Shown piece after piece: positions 45,714 through 55,181 of a stretch of DNA of 64,000 nucleotides (position 1 is its first letter; each line of letters starts with the position of its first letter). Where the stretch lies: contig CAWBWT010000002.1 of the NCBI GenBank assembly GCA_963792675.1, forward strand, positions 2,480,001 through 2,544,000. The letters run 5' to 3'. The notes beneath the pieces are model-generated. The model worked only from the letters and a program-made list of their open reading frames with translations, did not search any database and had not been told where the DNA came from. This DNA is from JBBROS01 sp963792675 (lineage in GTDB: Bacteria > Pseudomonadota > Alphaproteobacteria > Acetobacterales > Acetobacteraceae). Made by a program: the position numbers and the translations under genes.

Positions 45714-46964
45714 TCAGACGACCCGGTTCGCCCGCGCCACCACCGCCTCGAACAGCACCTGCGCCCCAGCCTCCGCCTCCTCGGGCAGAATACTCTCTGC
45801 CTCGTTGTGGCTGAGACCATCCTTGCACGGGGTAAAAATCATCGCCGCCGGCACGTGCCGCGCCACGTACACCGCATCATGCCCGGCCCCCGACACGATC
45901 TCCCGCGCCGAGTAGCCGAGCCGCGCCGCGGCATCCCGCACCAGGCCGACGCAAGCCGGGTCGAACGGCTGGGCGGGGATGCGGAACAGCTCCGTCAGCT
46001 GCAGTTCCACCCCGCAGTCGCGCGCGATGAACCCGGCCTCGCGCGGGAACTGCGCGGCGAGGCGGCCGATTTCGGCCTCGTCGGGATGGCGGAACTCGAC
46101 GCTGAACCGCACCTCGCCGGGGATCACGTTGCAGCTATTGGGCGACACCACCAGCCGGCCGACGGTGCCGCGCCCATCCTCGCCGCGCGCCCGCATCATG
46201 CGGTCCACCAGGTCGATCACCCGCGCCGCGCACACGAGCGCATCACGCCGCGTGCTCGGCGGCGTGGTGCCGGCGTGACTGTCCTGGCCGACCGCGACCG
46301 CGTCGTACCAGACCTGCGCCTGCGCGCCGGTGACGATGCCGACCTGCTTGCCTTCACGCTCCAAGATCGGACCCTGCTCGATGTGCAGCTCGAAATAGGC
46401 GTCGGCCGGGAACGGCCGCGCCGGTTCTGGGCCGCGATAGCCGATCGCGTCGAGCGAGACCCCGACCGTCTGTCCGTCGAGGTCGGCCAGCGCCTCGGTC
46501 TCGGCCTGGTCGTACACCCCGGCCCAAACGCCGGAGCCCATCAGGCTCTTGCCAAACCGGCTGCCTTCTTCGTCGGTCCAGTTCACCAGCTCGACCGGCG
46601 CTTCGGTAGTGATGCCGAGATCGTCCAGGCTGCGCATCAGCTCGAGGCCGGCCATCACCCCCAGCGCGCCGTCGAACTTGCCCCCGCTCGGCTGGCTGTC
46701 GAGGTGGCTGCCGAACAGCACCGGCAGGCGGGCGGGGTCACGGCCCTCCCGGCGCGCGAACATGTTGCCCATCGCGTCCACCCGGACAACCAGCCCGGCC
46801 GCGCGGCACAGCTCGGAAAACCGGTCCCGCCCGAGCTTGTCCACCGGTCCCAGCGCAAGCCGCCGCACGCCTCCCTTCGGAGTCGCGCCGATCGCGGCCA
46901 TCTCCATCAGGCTGTCCCACAGCCGGCGGCCGTCGATGCGTTGGTTGGTTCGCGCGTCGTTCAT
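45714..46964 (-). CDS. Zn-dependent M20 hydrolase (allantoate amidohydrolase / carbamoylase type)
   Basis: A 416-residue M20-family amidohydrolase. The metal-site motifs are FGSHLDSQPSGGKFDGALGV, NWTDEEGSRFG and the C-terminal SGAGHDAVYVARHVP. The lid/dimerisation domain has ELHIEQGPILEREGKQVGIV and AGTTPPSTRRDAL, as in N-carbamoyl-L-amino acid hydrolases and allantoate amidohydrolases. It cleaves a ureido or carbamoyl group, releasing CO2 and ammonia. The start at 46964 (MNDARTNQRIDG) is chosen over an upstream Met that adds non-conserved residues. It is divergent from the class II aldolase gene and forms an operon with the AI-2E transporter. Confidence 0.87.
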   Translation of the reverse strand: MNDARTNQRIDGRRLWDSLMEMAAIGATPKGGVRRLALGPVDKLGRDRFSELCRAAGLVVRVDAMGNMFARREGRDPARLPVLFGSHLDSQPSGGKFDGALGVMAGLELMRSLDDLGITTEAPVELVNWTDEEGSRFGKSLMGSGVWAGVYDQAETEALADLDGQTVGVSLDAIGYRGPEPARPFPADAYFELHIEQGPILEREGKQVGIVTGAQAQVWYDAVAVGQDSHAGTTPPSTRRDALVCAARVIDLVDRMMRARGEDGRGTVGRLVVSPNSCNVIPGEVRFSVEFRHPDEAEIGRLAAQFPREAGFIARDCGVELQLTELFRIPAQPFDPACVGLVRDAAARLGYSAREIVSGAGHDAVYVARHVPAAMIFTPCKDGLSHNEAESILPEEAEAGAQVLFEAVVARANRVV

Positions 46965-47049
46965 CTGTGCCTTCGTTGCCCGCCGGTTTGATCCGTGCAC
47001 ACTACGCACCCCGCCCCGCCGGGCAAGACAGCAACGGAGTCAGCCCGCG

Positions 47050-47838
47050 ATGGCGCACGCCTTCACCCCGCAACCGGTCGCGTCCGCGCCGCGCCCCGCC
47101 GAGCTGGACGACCCGGCCGTCTGGCAGGCCCGGGTCGACCTGGCCGCCTGTTTCCGCATGGCCAGCCGGCTCGGCCTGCACGAGGGCATCTGCAACCACC
47201 TGTCCGCCATGGTGCCGGGTTCCGACGAGCTGTTCCTGGTCAACCCGTACGGCTGGGGCTTTCACGAGATCACCGCCTCCCGCCTGCTGGTCTGCGACTT
47301 CGACGGAAACGTGGTCGCGGGCGAGGGCGAGCCCGAGGCCACCGCCTTCTTCATCCACGCCCGCGTCCACAAAGCGCTGCCGCGCGCCCGCGTCGCCTTC
47401 CACACCCATATGCCGAACGCCACCGCGCTCACGATGATCGACGGCGAGCCGCTTGCCTGGGCCGGTCAGACCGCGCTGAAGTTTCTTGGCCGCACCGTGG
47501 TGGACGAGGATTACAACGGCCTCGCGCTCGACGCCGCCGAGGGCGACCGCATCGCCGCCAGCATGGGCGACGCTGACGTGGTGTTCATGCGCAACCACGG
47601 GGTCATGGTGGTCGGCGCGACCATCGCCGACGCATGGGACGATCTCTACTACCTCGAGCGCGCGTGTGAGGTGCAGCGTCTGGCCCTGTCCACCGGCCGC
47701 CCGCTGAAGCCGGTGCCCCCCGCCATCGCCGAGGCCACTGCCCGCCAGATGCGTGAGGCCGACCGCACCAGCGCCGCCCTTCACCTCGAAAGCATCAAGC
47801 GAACGTTGGACCGCGACTCGCCGGAGTATCGCCAGTGA
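47050..47838 (+). CDS. class II aldolase/adducin family protein
   Basis: A 262-residue class II aldolase-fold protein. Characteristic segments are LHEGICNHLSAMVPGSDELF, the zinc ligands in VAFHTHMPNATALTM, and MRNHGVMVVGATIADAWDDL, with the third His. Such enzymes cleave sugar phosphates or decarboxylate ulosonic acids; many without a clear sugar context are of unknown specificity. It starts 85 bp from the divergent M20 hydrolase and overlaps the lipoprotein gene by ATGA. Confidence 0.87.
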   Translation: MAHAFTPQPVASAPRPAELDDPAVWQARVDLAACFRMASRLGLHEGICNHLSAMVPGSDELFLVNPYGWGFHEITASRLLVCDFDGNVVAGEGEPEATAFFIHARVHKALPRARVAFHTHMPNATALTMIDGEPLAWAGQTALKFLGRTVVDEDYNGLALDAAEGDRIAASMGDADVVFMRNHGVMVVGATIADAWDDLYYLERACEVQRLALSTGRPLKPVPPAIAEATARQMREADRTSAALHLESIKRTLDRDSPEYRQ

Positions 47839-48260
47839 AGCGGGCCCTGGTTGCCGCCGCGCTGCTGCTCGCCGGCTGCACCCTGGTGGATCAGAACACC
47901 TTCAACCCGCATGCCGGCGACGCGCCGGTGATCATCCCGGCCGCCGCCCCGCCCGTGGCCGCCGCGGTTCCGGCCGGGCCGCCGCCGCTGCTGACGATTT
48001 CGCCCAAGGCAGCCCCCGCCGCCTATGCCGGCACGCTGCGCAAGGCGGTCGCCGACGCCCGCGCCCGTAAGCCGACCGTCACCTTCGACGTGGTCGAGAT
48101 GCAAACGCCCGACGCCCCCGCCGACGCCGCGATCGGCAATGCGGCGGGCACGGTCGCCCGGGTGATCGCCGGCGAGGGCGTGGCGCCCGGCCGCATCCGC
48201 CTGGCCGCACGGCCGGACGCGAGCGCGACGCCGCAGGAGGTCCGGGTCTACGTTCGCTAG
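47835..48260 (+). CDS. small lipoprotein of unknown function
   Basis: A 141-residue protein with signal MKRALVAAALLLAGC whose LLAGC is a lipobox, so Cys15 is probably lipidated. A Pro/Ala-rich spacer leads into a domain with YAGTLRKAVADARARKPTVT, then FDVVEMQ and RVIAGEGVAPGRIRLAARPD. This weakly recalls an OmpA-like C-terminal repeat pattern (VxIxGEGVxxxRIxL) without the full domain. Its ATG overlaps the aldolase stop. Function unknown; it sits in an inner or outer membrane leaflet. Confidence 0.65.
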   Translation: MKRALVAAALLLAGCTLVDQNTFNPHAGDAPVIIPAAAPPVAAAVPAGPPPLLTISPKAAPAAYAGTLRKAVADARARKPTVTFDVVEMQTPDAPADAAIGNAAGTVARVIAGEGVAPGRIRLAARPDASATPQEVRVYVR

Positions 48261-48323
48261 AGCATGATCCGTTCAATCAGGGTCACTCACGGATGCACAT
48301 GCTCGTGAAACTAAGGAGGCTAG

Positions 48324-48357
48324 AGCGCAAGCCGATCCGCTTCGATCGGATTGCGCT
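48324..48357. terminator. bidirectional terminator hairpin
   Basis: AGCGCAA-g-CCGATC, loop cgcttc, GATCGG-a-TTGCGCT followed by tta. It lies in the 104 bp between the convergent lipoprotein and DsbA-like genes. The stem is 13 bp with one bulge-like mismatch. The preceding AGAGCATGATCCGTTCAATC at about 48260 is another short motif seen in dispersed alphaproteobacterial repeats, from memory only. Confidence 0.65.
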
Positions 48358-48364
48358 TTAGCCG

Positions 48365-49102
48365 CTACTTCCGACGCGCCTCGTCCACCGCCCGCTGCAG
48401 ATCCGGCAACTCGGCCGCTCCGGCGATCAGCCGGGTGCCCACCACGAACGCCGGCGTGCCGTCGATGCCGATCTGCTTGGCCAGGTCCAGGTTGTTGGCC
48501 AGCCGATCCTTGATCGCCGGATCGTCCATGTCGCGCAGCAGGCGCCCGCCATCCAGCCCGACCCGCTCGGCATCGGCGCGCAGCGTATCGCGGCTGGGCG
48601 GCGCCGAGGCGGCCATGATGGCGTCGTGCAGCTTGAAGTAGCCGCCCTGGCGCTGCGCCGCGAGCAAGGCCCGGCTTTCCAGCTGGCTGGCATTGCCCAG
48701 GATCGGCAGGTCCTTCAGCACCAGCTTCACCTTCGGGTCGGCGTGCAGCAGGTCCGCCATCACCGGCAGCATGCGGCGGCAGTACGGGCAGCGGGTGTCG
48801 AAGAACTCCACCACCGTCACATCGCCGAACGGGTTGCCGGCCACCGGATCGGCGGGGTCGGCCAGGCGCGGCGCCAGCAGGCCGAGCACGTCGCGAGTCG
48901 CCTGGTCCTGCCGCCGCGCATCGTCGGCCTGCAGCGCGACCAGCGCATCGCGCAGGATCGAGGGGTCGCTGCGCAACGCGTCGCGCAGCACGCCGACGAT
49001 CTCCTGCCGCTGCGACGGGGCGAACTCGTCCGCCCGCGCTTGGGGCACGGCGGTTCCGAGGAGCAGCAGGGCCGCCAGCAGCGGCAAGAACGATCGCGTC
49101 AT
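48365..49102 (-). CDS. DsbA/Com1-like periplasmic thiol-disulfide oxidoreductase
   Basis: A 245-residue exported thioredoxin-fold protein. The signal MTRSFLPLLAALLLLGTAVP is cleaved near ARADE. A helical stretch of about 65 residues precedes the thioredoxin domain. The active site is Cys105-P-Y-Cys108 in VVEFFDTRCPYCRRMLPVM, and the cis-Pro loop is IDGTPAFVVGTRLIAG. The CPYC motif and insertion style fit the DsbA-family group with the N-terminal helical extension (Com1/BdbD-like). It introduces or isomerises disulfides in secreted proteins. The start at 49102 directly precedes the signal peptide. Confidence 0.87.
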   Translation of the reverse strand: MTRSFLPLLAALLLLGTAVPQARADEFAPSQRQEIVGVLRDALRSDPSILRDALVALQADDARRQDQATRDVLGLLAPRLADPADPVAGNPFGDVTVVEFFDTRCPYCRRMLPVMADLLHADPKVKLVLKDLPILGNASQLESRALLAAQRQGGYFKLHDAIMAASAPPSRDTLRADAERVGLDGGRLLRDMDDPAIKDRLANNLDLAKQIGIDGTPAFVVGTRLIAGAAELPDLQRAVDEARRK

Positions 49103-49209
49103 CGGCACCTCGGCAAGAGTGCGACCTGGATAGCACCTGCCGGCCATCCGGTTGAAGCGGCGTCGGTACGCCGCTATGGCAAGCCGGTCTTGGGGAAGGA
49201 AGCCGATAC

Positions 49210-50644
49210 GTGCAGAGCACACCGCTGACCAGAGTTGCCGTCCTCCTGACGGCGCTGCTGTCCGCCACGGCATGCTCCACACTGAGTGCGGTCAAGAGCG
49301 AGTTCTTCGGCGGCTCGACCACCGAGGCCGGTTCGGAGCGGCTGAGCGGGTTCATCGGCGCCGCCGTGGCCGACGAGCCGCGCGCCGCCTTGGCCGGGCG
49401 CGAGGTGCTGGTGCTCGGCGGCACGGCCGCCGACGCGGCGGTCGCGGTCGGCTTTACCCTGGCGGTGACCTTGCCGTCGCGGGCGGGGCTCGGGTCCGGC
49501 GGCGCCTGCCTCGCTTACAACCCGAGCCGCGACGGACCCGGCCGCGGCTCGCCCGAGGCCATCATGTTCACCCCCGTGGCGCCCCAGGGCGTGCCGCCCG
49601 GCGCGGACCGGCCGGCCGCGGTGCCGATGCTGGCGCGCGGCATGTTCGCGCTGCACGCCCGCTACGGCCGCCGCCCGTTCGAAGGGCTGCTGGCCGGGCC
49701 CGAGCAGATGGCGCGCTTCGGCACTCCGGTCTCGCGGGCGCTGGTGCGCGATCTCGCTTTGGTCGCCGGGCCGCTGCTGCAGGACCCGAATGCCCGCGCC
49801 GTGTTCGCGCCGGGCGGCACACCCCTGGCAGAAGGCGGCACCCTGCAGCAGCCGGACCTCGGCGCCAGCATCTCGGCGCTGCGCACCGCCGGCGTGGGCG
49901 ACCTGTATCAAGGCGTCCTGGCCCGCAACCTCGAGGCCGCATCCCGGCTCGCCGGCGGCCCGCTCAGCATCGGCGAGCTGCGGGCCGCGCTGCCGCGGAC
50001 CGCCGCGCCGCTGGTGATCCAGTCCGGCCGCGACTTCGATCGCGTTCCTGCCGCCCCCGGCCGACGGCGGCCTGGCCGCGGCGGCGGCCTACCGCGTGCT
50101 GGAGCAGCGGCCGTCCGACGGGGCCGGCGCACAGGCCCGCGCGGTCGGCACGCTGCTGCGCTGGCGGGCCGGCGGCGGCGACCCGCAAGCGGTGCTGGCG
50201 AGCGACGCTGCCGGCGGCACGCTGCCGGCGATGCCGGCCAGCACCAGCTTCGCCGTGATGGACCGCAACGGCAACGCCGTGACCTGCGCGCTGACGATGG
50301 GCAACCTGTTCGGCACCGGGCGCATCGCGCCGGGCACCGGCATCCTGCTGGCGGCGTCGCCCAACACCTACGGCTCGCCGATGCTGGCCGCGGGCCTGGC
50401 CTGGAACGCCAACCTCAACGGCTTCCGCGCCGCCGTGGCCGGCTCGGGGCAGGAGGGTGCCGCGTTGGCCGTGGCGGCTGGTCTGAGCGGCGCCCTGCGG
50501 TCCGACGAGGCGATGCCGAGACCGGTGCCGGAGCCCGGCCGGGCCAACGCCATCGCCTGCGCGCGCTACCTGCCGGACAGCGAGGGCAGCTGCAGCTGGG
50601 CCACCGACCCGCGCGGCGCCGGCTTGGCCGCGGCCGGCAACTGA
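49210..50644 (+). pseudogene. ggt: gamma-glutamyltransferase-like lipoprotein, frame broken near 50040
   Basis: GTG start with GGAAGGA upstream. The N-terminus AVLLTALLSATACSTLSAVK has a lipobox-like SATAC. The fold continues through LGGTAADAAVAVGFTLAVTL and RAGLGSGGACLAYNP, family features of gamma-glutamyltranspeptidase. Near 50040 the frame breaks; the next frame resumes at AFLPPPADGGLAAAAAYRVL and runs to 50644, one extra base. At the usual autoprocessing Thr-Thr-His site it reads ASTSFAVMDRNGNAV, so Ser or the next Thr would be the nucleophile. It transfers gamma-glutamyl groups from glutathione in the periplasm. It is about 480 residues, shorter than classical GGT. Confidence 0.75.
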
Positions 50645-50645
50645 C

Positions 50646-51803
50646 GTGCTGAAGGTCGGCCGCGCCGCCGCTGCCCCGCCGTTCATGGTGATGGACGTGA
50701 TCTCGGCCGCCAACGCGCGGGCCGCCGCCTTGCCGCCCGGCGCGCCGCACGTGATCCGCATGGAGGTCGGCCAGCCCGGCACCGGCGCCCCGGCCGGCGC
50801 CATCGCGGCCGCAACCGCGGCCTTGGGCGCCGCCGACCCGATGGGCTACACCGAGGCGCTCGGCCGCCCCAGCCTGCGTGCCCGCATCGCCCGGCACAAT
50901 CGGGATTGGTACGGCGTCGACCTTCCCGCCCGCCGGGTCGCGGTGACGTTCGGCGCCAGCGGGGCGTTCCCGCTCGCCTTCTTGGCCGCGTTCGACCCCG
51001 GCGACCGGGTGGCGCTGGCCTCCCCCTTCTACCCGCCCTACGTCAACATCCTGGTGGCGCTCGGGCTCGAGCCGGTGATCATCGAGGCCGGGCCGGAGAC
51101 GCGCTATCAGCCGACACCCGCCATGCTCGACCGGCTCGACCCGTCGCCCGACGGCTTGATCGTCGCCAGCCCCTGCAACCCGGCCGGCACGATGCTGGCG
51201 CCCGAGGAGCTGCAGGCCTTGGCCGAGTGGTGCACCGCGCGCGGCGTGCGCCTGGTGTCGGACGAGATCTATCACGGGCTGCATTACAGCCGTCCGATCG
51301 CGACCGCCGCCGCCTACAGCGACAGCGCGATCGTGGTGAACAGCTTTTCCAAGTACTTCTCCATGACCGGCTGGCGGGTCGGCTGGCTGGTGCTGCCCGA
51401 CGAGCTGGTGCGGCCGGTGGAATGCCTGGCGCAGAACCTGTTCATCAGCGCCCCGCACATCAGCCAGGTCGCGGCCGAGGCGGCGTTCGAGTGCGGTGCC
51501 GAGCTGGAAGCGAATGTGGCCCGTTATCGCCGCTCCCGCGATCACCTGCTGTCGGCGCTGCCGGCGGCGGGCTTCCCCGACTTCGCGGCCGCCGACGGCG
51601 CCTTCTACGTCTATGCCGACATCGGCGCCCGCACCAACGACAGCCTCAGGTTCTGCCAGCGCATGTTGGCCGAAGCCGGGATCGCCGCCAGTTCGGGAGT
51701 GGATTTCGACCGCACCCGCGGGCATCGCACGATGCGGTTCAGCTATTGCGGGCCGGAAACCGACATGGCGGAGGCGACGGAGCGGCTCAAGCGGTGGCGG
51801 TAA
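50646..51803 (+). CDS. class I/II pyridoxal-phosphate aminotransferase
   Basis: A 385-residue fold-type I aminotransferase. The N-terminal EVGQPGTGAP and MGYTEALGRPSLRARIARHN are family features. SPCNPAGTMLAPEEL is the conserved Asn block, VSDEIYHGLHY the PLP-contacting Asp/Tyr block, and Lys236 in VNSFSKYFSMTGWRVGW the Schiff base. RTRGHRTMRFSY near the C-terminus includes the carboxylate-binding Arg. It starts with GTG 1 bp after the gamma-glutamyltransferase stop, so they are probably coupled. Aspartate/aromatic-type specificity is likely but not determined. Confidence 0.9.
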   Translation: MLKVGRAAAAPPFMVMDVISAANARAAALPPGAPHVIRMEVGQPGTGAPAGAIAAATAALGAADPMGYTEALGRPSLRARIARHNRDWYGVDLPARRVAVTFGASGAFPLAFLAAFDPGDRVALASPFYPPYVNILVALGLEPVIIEAGPETRYQPTPAMLDRLDPSPDGLIVASPCNPAGTMLAPEELQALAEWCTARGVRLVSDEIYHGLHYSRPIATAAAYSDSAIVVNSFSKYFSMTGWRVGWLVLPDELVRPVECLAQNLFISAPHISQVAAEAAFECGAELEANVARYRRSRDHLLSALPAAGFPDFAAADGAFYVYADIGARTNDSLRFCQRMLAEAGIAASSGVDFDRTRGHRTMRFSYCGPETDMAEATERLKRWR

Positions 51804-51837
51804 CGGCCGCGACGCACCGTCCGCACGGCTGGCGGCG

Positions 51838-52092
51838 TTAGCTTTTCGCTGCCGCGAACGCGTTGAACGTGATCAGCGTGTAGGTATCGGCCACGCCCGG
51901 CAGGGTCTGCACCCGCTCGGTCACGAACAGCCCGGTGTCCTGCTCGGCGTCGAGGTAGAACTTGCCCAGCAGATCATATTGCCCCGAGGTCGAGTAGATC
52001 TCCGACAACTCCTCGATTGTATCCACCGCCTCCTGCGCCACGCGGTAAGCCTGGCCCATCTGGCACTTGATCTGGACGAAAATCGCACGCAT
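51838..52092 (-). CDS. stand-alone Lrp/AsnC ligand-binding (RAM) domain protein
   Basis: An 84-residue protein consisting only of the dimeric alpha/beta Lrp effector domain: MRAIFVQIKCQMGQAYRVAQ, then IYSTSGQYDLLGKFYLDAEQ and RVQTLPGVADTYTLITFNAF. There is no DNA-binding HTH. Such short forms exist widely and may modulate full-length Lrp proteins or sense amino acids. An alternative start at 52101 adds MAP. It is convergent with the aminotransferase gene and divergent from the ThDP enzyme gene (85 bp), so one of these may be its target. Confidence 0.82.
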   Translation of the reverse strand: MRAIFVQIKCQMGQAYRVAQEAVDTIEELSEIYSTSGQYDLLGKFYLDAEQDTGLFVTERVQTLPGVADTYTLITFNAFAAAKS

Positions 52093-52176
52093 GGGCGCCA
52101 TCGTGCCATGCCGCCGCGTGTCTGGACAGTGATCTCGCCGAGCGTAGGCTGAGCGCTCCAGCCGGGGAGGCCGTTG

Positions 52177-53874
52177 ATGGCATTGGACGACACGAACACG
52201 AACACCACCCGCCCCGGCGGCTTGGTACTGGCCGATGCGCTGGTCGCCCAAGGCATCGACCACGTGTTCGCGGTGCCGGGCGAGAGCTACCTCGACGTGC
52301 TCGACGGCTTGTATGAGGTCCGCGCGAAGCTGCGCCTCGTCACCTGCCGCTTCGAAGCCGGCGCGGTGAACATGGCCGAAGCCTACGGCAAGCTGACCGG
52401 CCGGCCCGCGGCGGCCATGGTGACGCGCGGTCCGGGCGCCTGCCATGCCGCGATCGGGGTTCATGTGGCACAGCAGGACAGCACGCCTATGCTGCTGTTC
52501 GTAGGGCAAATCCCATTCGAAGAAACTGACCGCGACAGCTTCCAGGAAGTCGATTACCGCCGCATGTTTGGCCCGCTCGCCAAGTGGGTCACCCAGATCG
52601 ACGACGCCTGCCGTATCCCGGAACTGGTCGCCCACGCGGTCGACGTCGCCACCACTGGCCGACCGGGCCCGGTGGTGATCGCGCTGTCGGAGGAGATGCA
52701 GAAGCACCTCGTCGACGTGCCCGACCTGCCGCGCGCGCCGGTCTTTGCTCCATTGCCCGACCCGGCCGCGCTGGAGCGCCTCGACGAGTTGTTGGCCGCG
52801 GCACGGCGACCCCTGGCGATCCTGGGCGGCAGCTGCTGGTCGGCGGAGGGACGCGCCGCGATCCGCGACTTCCTGCTCGGCCGTGACATCCCGGTCGCGG
52901 TCGGGTTCCGGCGGCAGGCGCTCTACGACGGCACGCTGCCCAACTTCGCCGGCGACCTCGGCGTCGGACCCGACCCGGCCTTGGTCGCGCGCGCCCGCGA
53001 GGCCGACCTGATCCTGGCGATCGGAACCCGCCTGGGCGAGGCCGTGACCCAGGGTTACACGCTGTTCGACAAGTCCGGCGCGATCCCGATCGTGCACGTC
53101 TACCCCGAGGCGAGCGAAATCGGACGCGTCTACCGTCCGGCGCTCGGCATCGTCAGCGACGTGAACGCCTTTGCTTGCGCCGCCGCAGCCCGGCCGGCCA
53201 CGCCGGGATCATGGGGCGAGTGGACGCGCAGCCTGCGCGCGCAGCGAACGGCCGGGCAGCGTGTGCCGGAGTACGGCGGCGCGCTCAATGTGGGCCAGGT
53301 CATGCGCGACTTGGCGGAGGACGCCGCGCCGGATGCGATCTTCACCTCGGACGCCGGCAATTTCGCCGGCTGGCCGGCCCGCTTCATCGACTTCGCCGAG
53401 CACCAGCGCTTCATCGGCCCGACCAATGGCGCGATGGGATACGGGGTTCCGGCGGGGATCGGCGCCGCCATCGCCTATCCCGGGCGGCAGGTGATCGTGT
53501 TCGTCGGCGACGGCGGCATGCTGATGACCGGGCAGGAGATCGCGACTGCGTTCCAGGAAGGCGCGGCGCCGATCCTGCTGGTGTTCAATAACGGCATGTA
53601 CGGCACGATCCGCATGTATCAGGAGCGGACCTATCCCGGCCGGGTCTCGGGCACGAACCTGACCAATCCGGACTTCGCCAAGCTGATCGAGGCGTTCGGC
53701 GGTCATGGCGAGGTGGTGTCGGCCACCGCCGACTTCCGCCCCGCCTTCGCCCGCGCTGCCGCCAGCGGACGGCCGTCGCTGATCGAGTTGCGGATGGACC
53801 CCGATCAGATCACGTCGCGGGCGACCATTGCGCAGCTGCGTGCGGGGACGGGGGTGGTGAAGGCGGCTCGTTGA
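52177..53874 (+). CDS. thiamine diphosphate-dependent enzyme (acetolactate synthase-like)
   Basis: A 565-residue ThDP enzyme with three domains. The PYR domain begins LVLADALVAQGIDHVFAVPG, with a Glu in CRFEAGAVNMAEAYGKLTGR as the cofactor-activating residue. A central Rossmann-like domain follows (LAILGGSCWSAEGRAAIRDF). The PP domain has VIVFVGDGGMLMTGQEIATA then LVFNNGMYGTIRMYQ, the GDG...NN magnesium/diphosphate motif. GGGGAGG precedes the ATG at 52177. It probably decarboxylates a 2-oxoacid; acetolactate synthase itself is normally elsewhere with its small subunit, so the role is unassigned. Its 3' end overlaps the convergent glycosyltransferase gene by 65 bp. Confidence 0.88.
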   Translation: MALDDTNTNTTRPGGLVLADALVAQGIDHVFAVPGESYLDVLDGLYEVRAKLRLVTCRFEAGAVNMAEAYGKLTGRPAAAMVTRGPGACHAAIGVHVAQQDSTPMLLFVGQIPFEETDRDSFQEVDYRRMFGPLAKWVTQIDDACRIPELVAHAVDVATTGRPGPVVIALSEEMQKHLVDVPDLPRAPVFAPLPDPAALERLDELLAAARRPLAILGGSCWSAEGRAAIRDFLLGRDIPVAVGFRRQALYDGTLPNFAGDLGVGPDPALVARAREADLILAIGTRLGEAVTQGYTLFDKSGAIPIVHVYPEASEIGRVYRPALGIVSDVNAFACAAAARPATPGSWGEWTRSLRAQRTAGQRVPEYGGALNVGQVMRDLAEDAAPDAIFTSDAGNFAGWPARFIDFAEHQRFIGPTNGAMGYGVPAGIGAAIAYPGRQVIVFVGDGGMLMTGQEIATAFQEGAAPILLVFNNGMYGTIRMYQERTYPGRVSGTNLTNPDFAKLIEAFGGHGEVVSATADFRPAFARAAASGRPSLIELRMDPDQITSRATIAQLRAGTGVVKAAR

Positions 53875-55051
53875 CAAGCGAAGCAGTTCGGCTGCGGCGA
53901 GCGTGGACGAGGATGGCGGCGAGCAGGCCGGCAAACGCGATCGCCCCGAGGCCGGGCTGCCAGAACACGCCGGCGTAGAGCGCCAGCCCCGGCCAAGCCC
54001 AGGCGGTGACGGCCACGACCCGCAGCAGCGGCGCCGGTCGTGACTGCAGCAGCATGGCAGCCGCGACGGTCGGGCCGATCATGTCGTAGGTCATGGCATA
54101 CGGTGTGACCAGCGGCACCGACGCCAGCGCCAAAGCCAGCGGAGCCGGCGCCTCGGCGCGGCGCGACCGGGCGGCGTGATACCCGAGCAAGCCGAGCACG
54201 GCCACCGTCGCCGCCACTTGCAGCAGCTGCGACGGCACGACGCCGGCGCCGGCGGCGCGGAACAAGGCGAACGGGGTGACCATCAGCTCCTGCATGTACA
54301 ACGTGCCGAACGGCACCTTGTCGAATTCCAGGAACACGAACCGGGCGGTCGGCAACACCCGGGTCACGTAATCCACCCACACCGACGGCCCGAAGCAGAG
54401 CGCCGCGAGCACGACCCAACCGGACGCGAACAGGCCGGCCCACAGGATCGCCCGCCAGCGCCAGGCTGCCAGCAGGCAAACCGGCGCCACGATCGCCATC
54501 TGCGGCTTTAGAACCGCCACCGACATGCACAGGCCAGCCAGCCACGGACGCCGCTGCGCCTGGGTGATGGCGCCGATGGCGCATGCCGTCAGCAGCGACC
54601 CGTTTTGCCCGTCGACGACGGTTTCGATTACGGCTGGGGAGCAGGCGACGGCGGCACGCAGGGACAGCGGCAGGCCGGTCAGCCGCAGCGCGGCCCACAG
54701 CAGGCCGAGTGTCAGCAGGGTCCACACCGCCATGCTGGGCAAGGGCGGCAGCAAGGCGAGCGGCGTCGACAGCAGCAGCATGGTCGGCGGGTAGACCCAG
54801 TAGACCATGTCGAGGCCGGGCTGGAGCAGCGCCGCGATCTGCGCGTTGAAGGTCTCGGTGGCCGCGAGCAGCGGCGTTTGCCCGGCGAGCGCGGTTCGGC
54901 CCGAGATCCACACGACGATGTAGTCCTGCAGCACGGTCGAGTTGTTCGGTGTCACGAGGCTGCCGGGGAACGCCGCCCAGATGCGTTGGGCCGTCATCAG
55001 GCCCGGGAGGACGGCGATCAGGACGAGCAGGGCGCGGAAAAAGCCAGGCAA
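53810..55051 (-). CDS. DUF2029 / GT87-type membrane glycosyltransferase
   Basis: A 413-residue polytopic protein with about ten hydrophobic segments. The N-terminal helix FFRALLVLIAVLPGLMTA is followed by a periplasmic loop with VVWISGRTALAGQ and LDMVYWVYPPTMLLLSTPLA, typical of the DUF2029/GT87 family (mannosyltransferase-like using polyprenyl-phosphate sugar donors). GQNGSLLTACAIGAI and LAGLCMSVAVLKPQMAIVAP are further family blocks. It adds sugars outside the inner membrane. The C-terminus is a short Pro/Ser-rich tail overlapping the convergent ThDP gene. Confidence 0.82.
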   Translation of the reverse strand: MPGFFRALLVLIAVLPGLMTAQRIWAAFPGSLVTPNNSTVLQDYIVVWISGRTALAGQTPLLAATETFNAQIAALLQPGLDMVYWVYPPTMLLLSTPLALLPPLPSMAVWTLLTLGLLWAALRLTGLPLSLRAAVACSPAVIETVVDGQNGSLLTACAIGAITQAQRRPWLAGLCMSVAVLKPQMAIVAPVCLLAAWRWRAILWAGLFASGWVVLAALCFGPSVWVDYVTRVLPTARFVFLEFDKVPFGTLYMQELMVTPFALFRAAGAGVVPSQLLQVAATVAVLGLLGYHAARSRRAEAPAPLALALASVPLVTPYAMTYDMIGPTVAAAMLLQSRPAPLLRVVAVTAWAWPGLALYAGVFWQPGLGAIAFAGLLAAILVHARRSRTASLVNEPPSPPPSPHAAAQWSPAT

Positions 55052-55181
55052 GCGCAGCCTCCGAAAACGTCCGCCATTTAACCGGCTTCGGCCGCTTCCT
55101 GCTGTTTGGTTGTGTCGTGATTTGTCCGGCCGGCGCGCAGGCGGGCGCGCCGGACACGTGCTGCCGACGGTCCCCGGAGCT

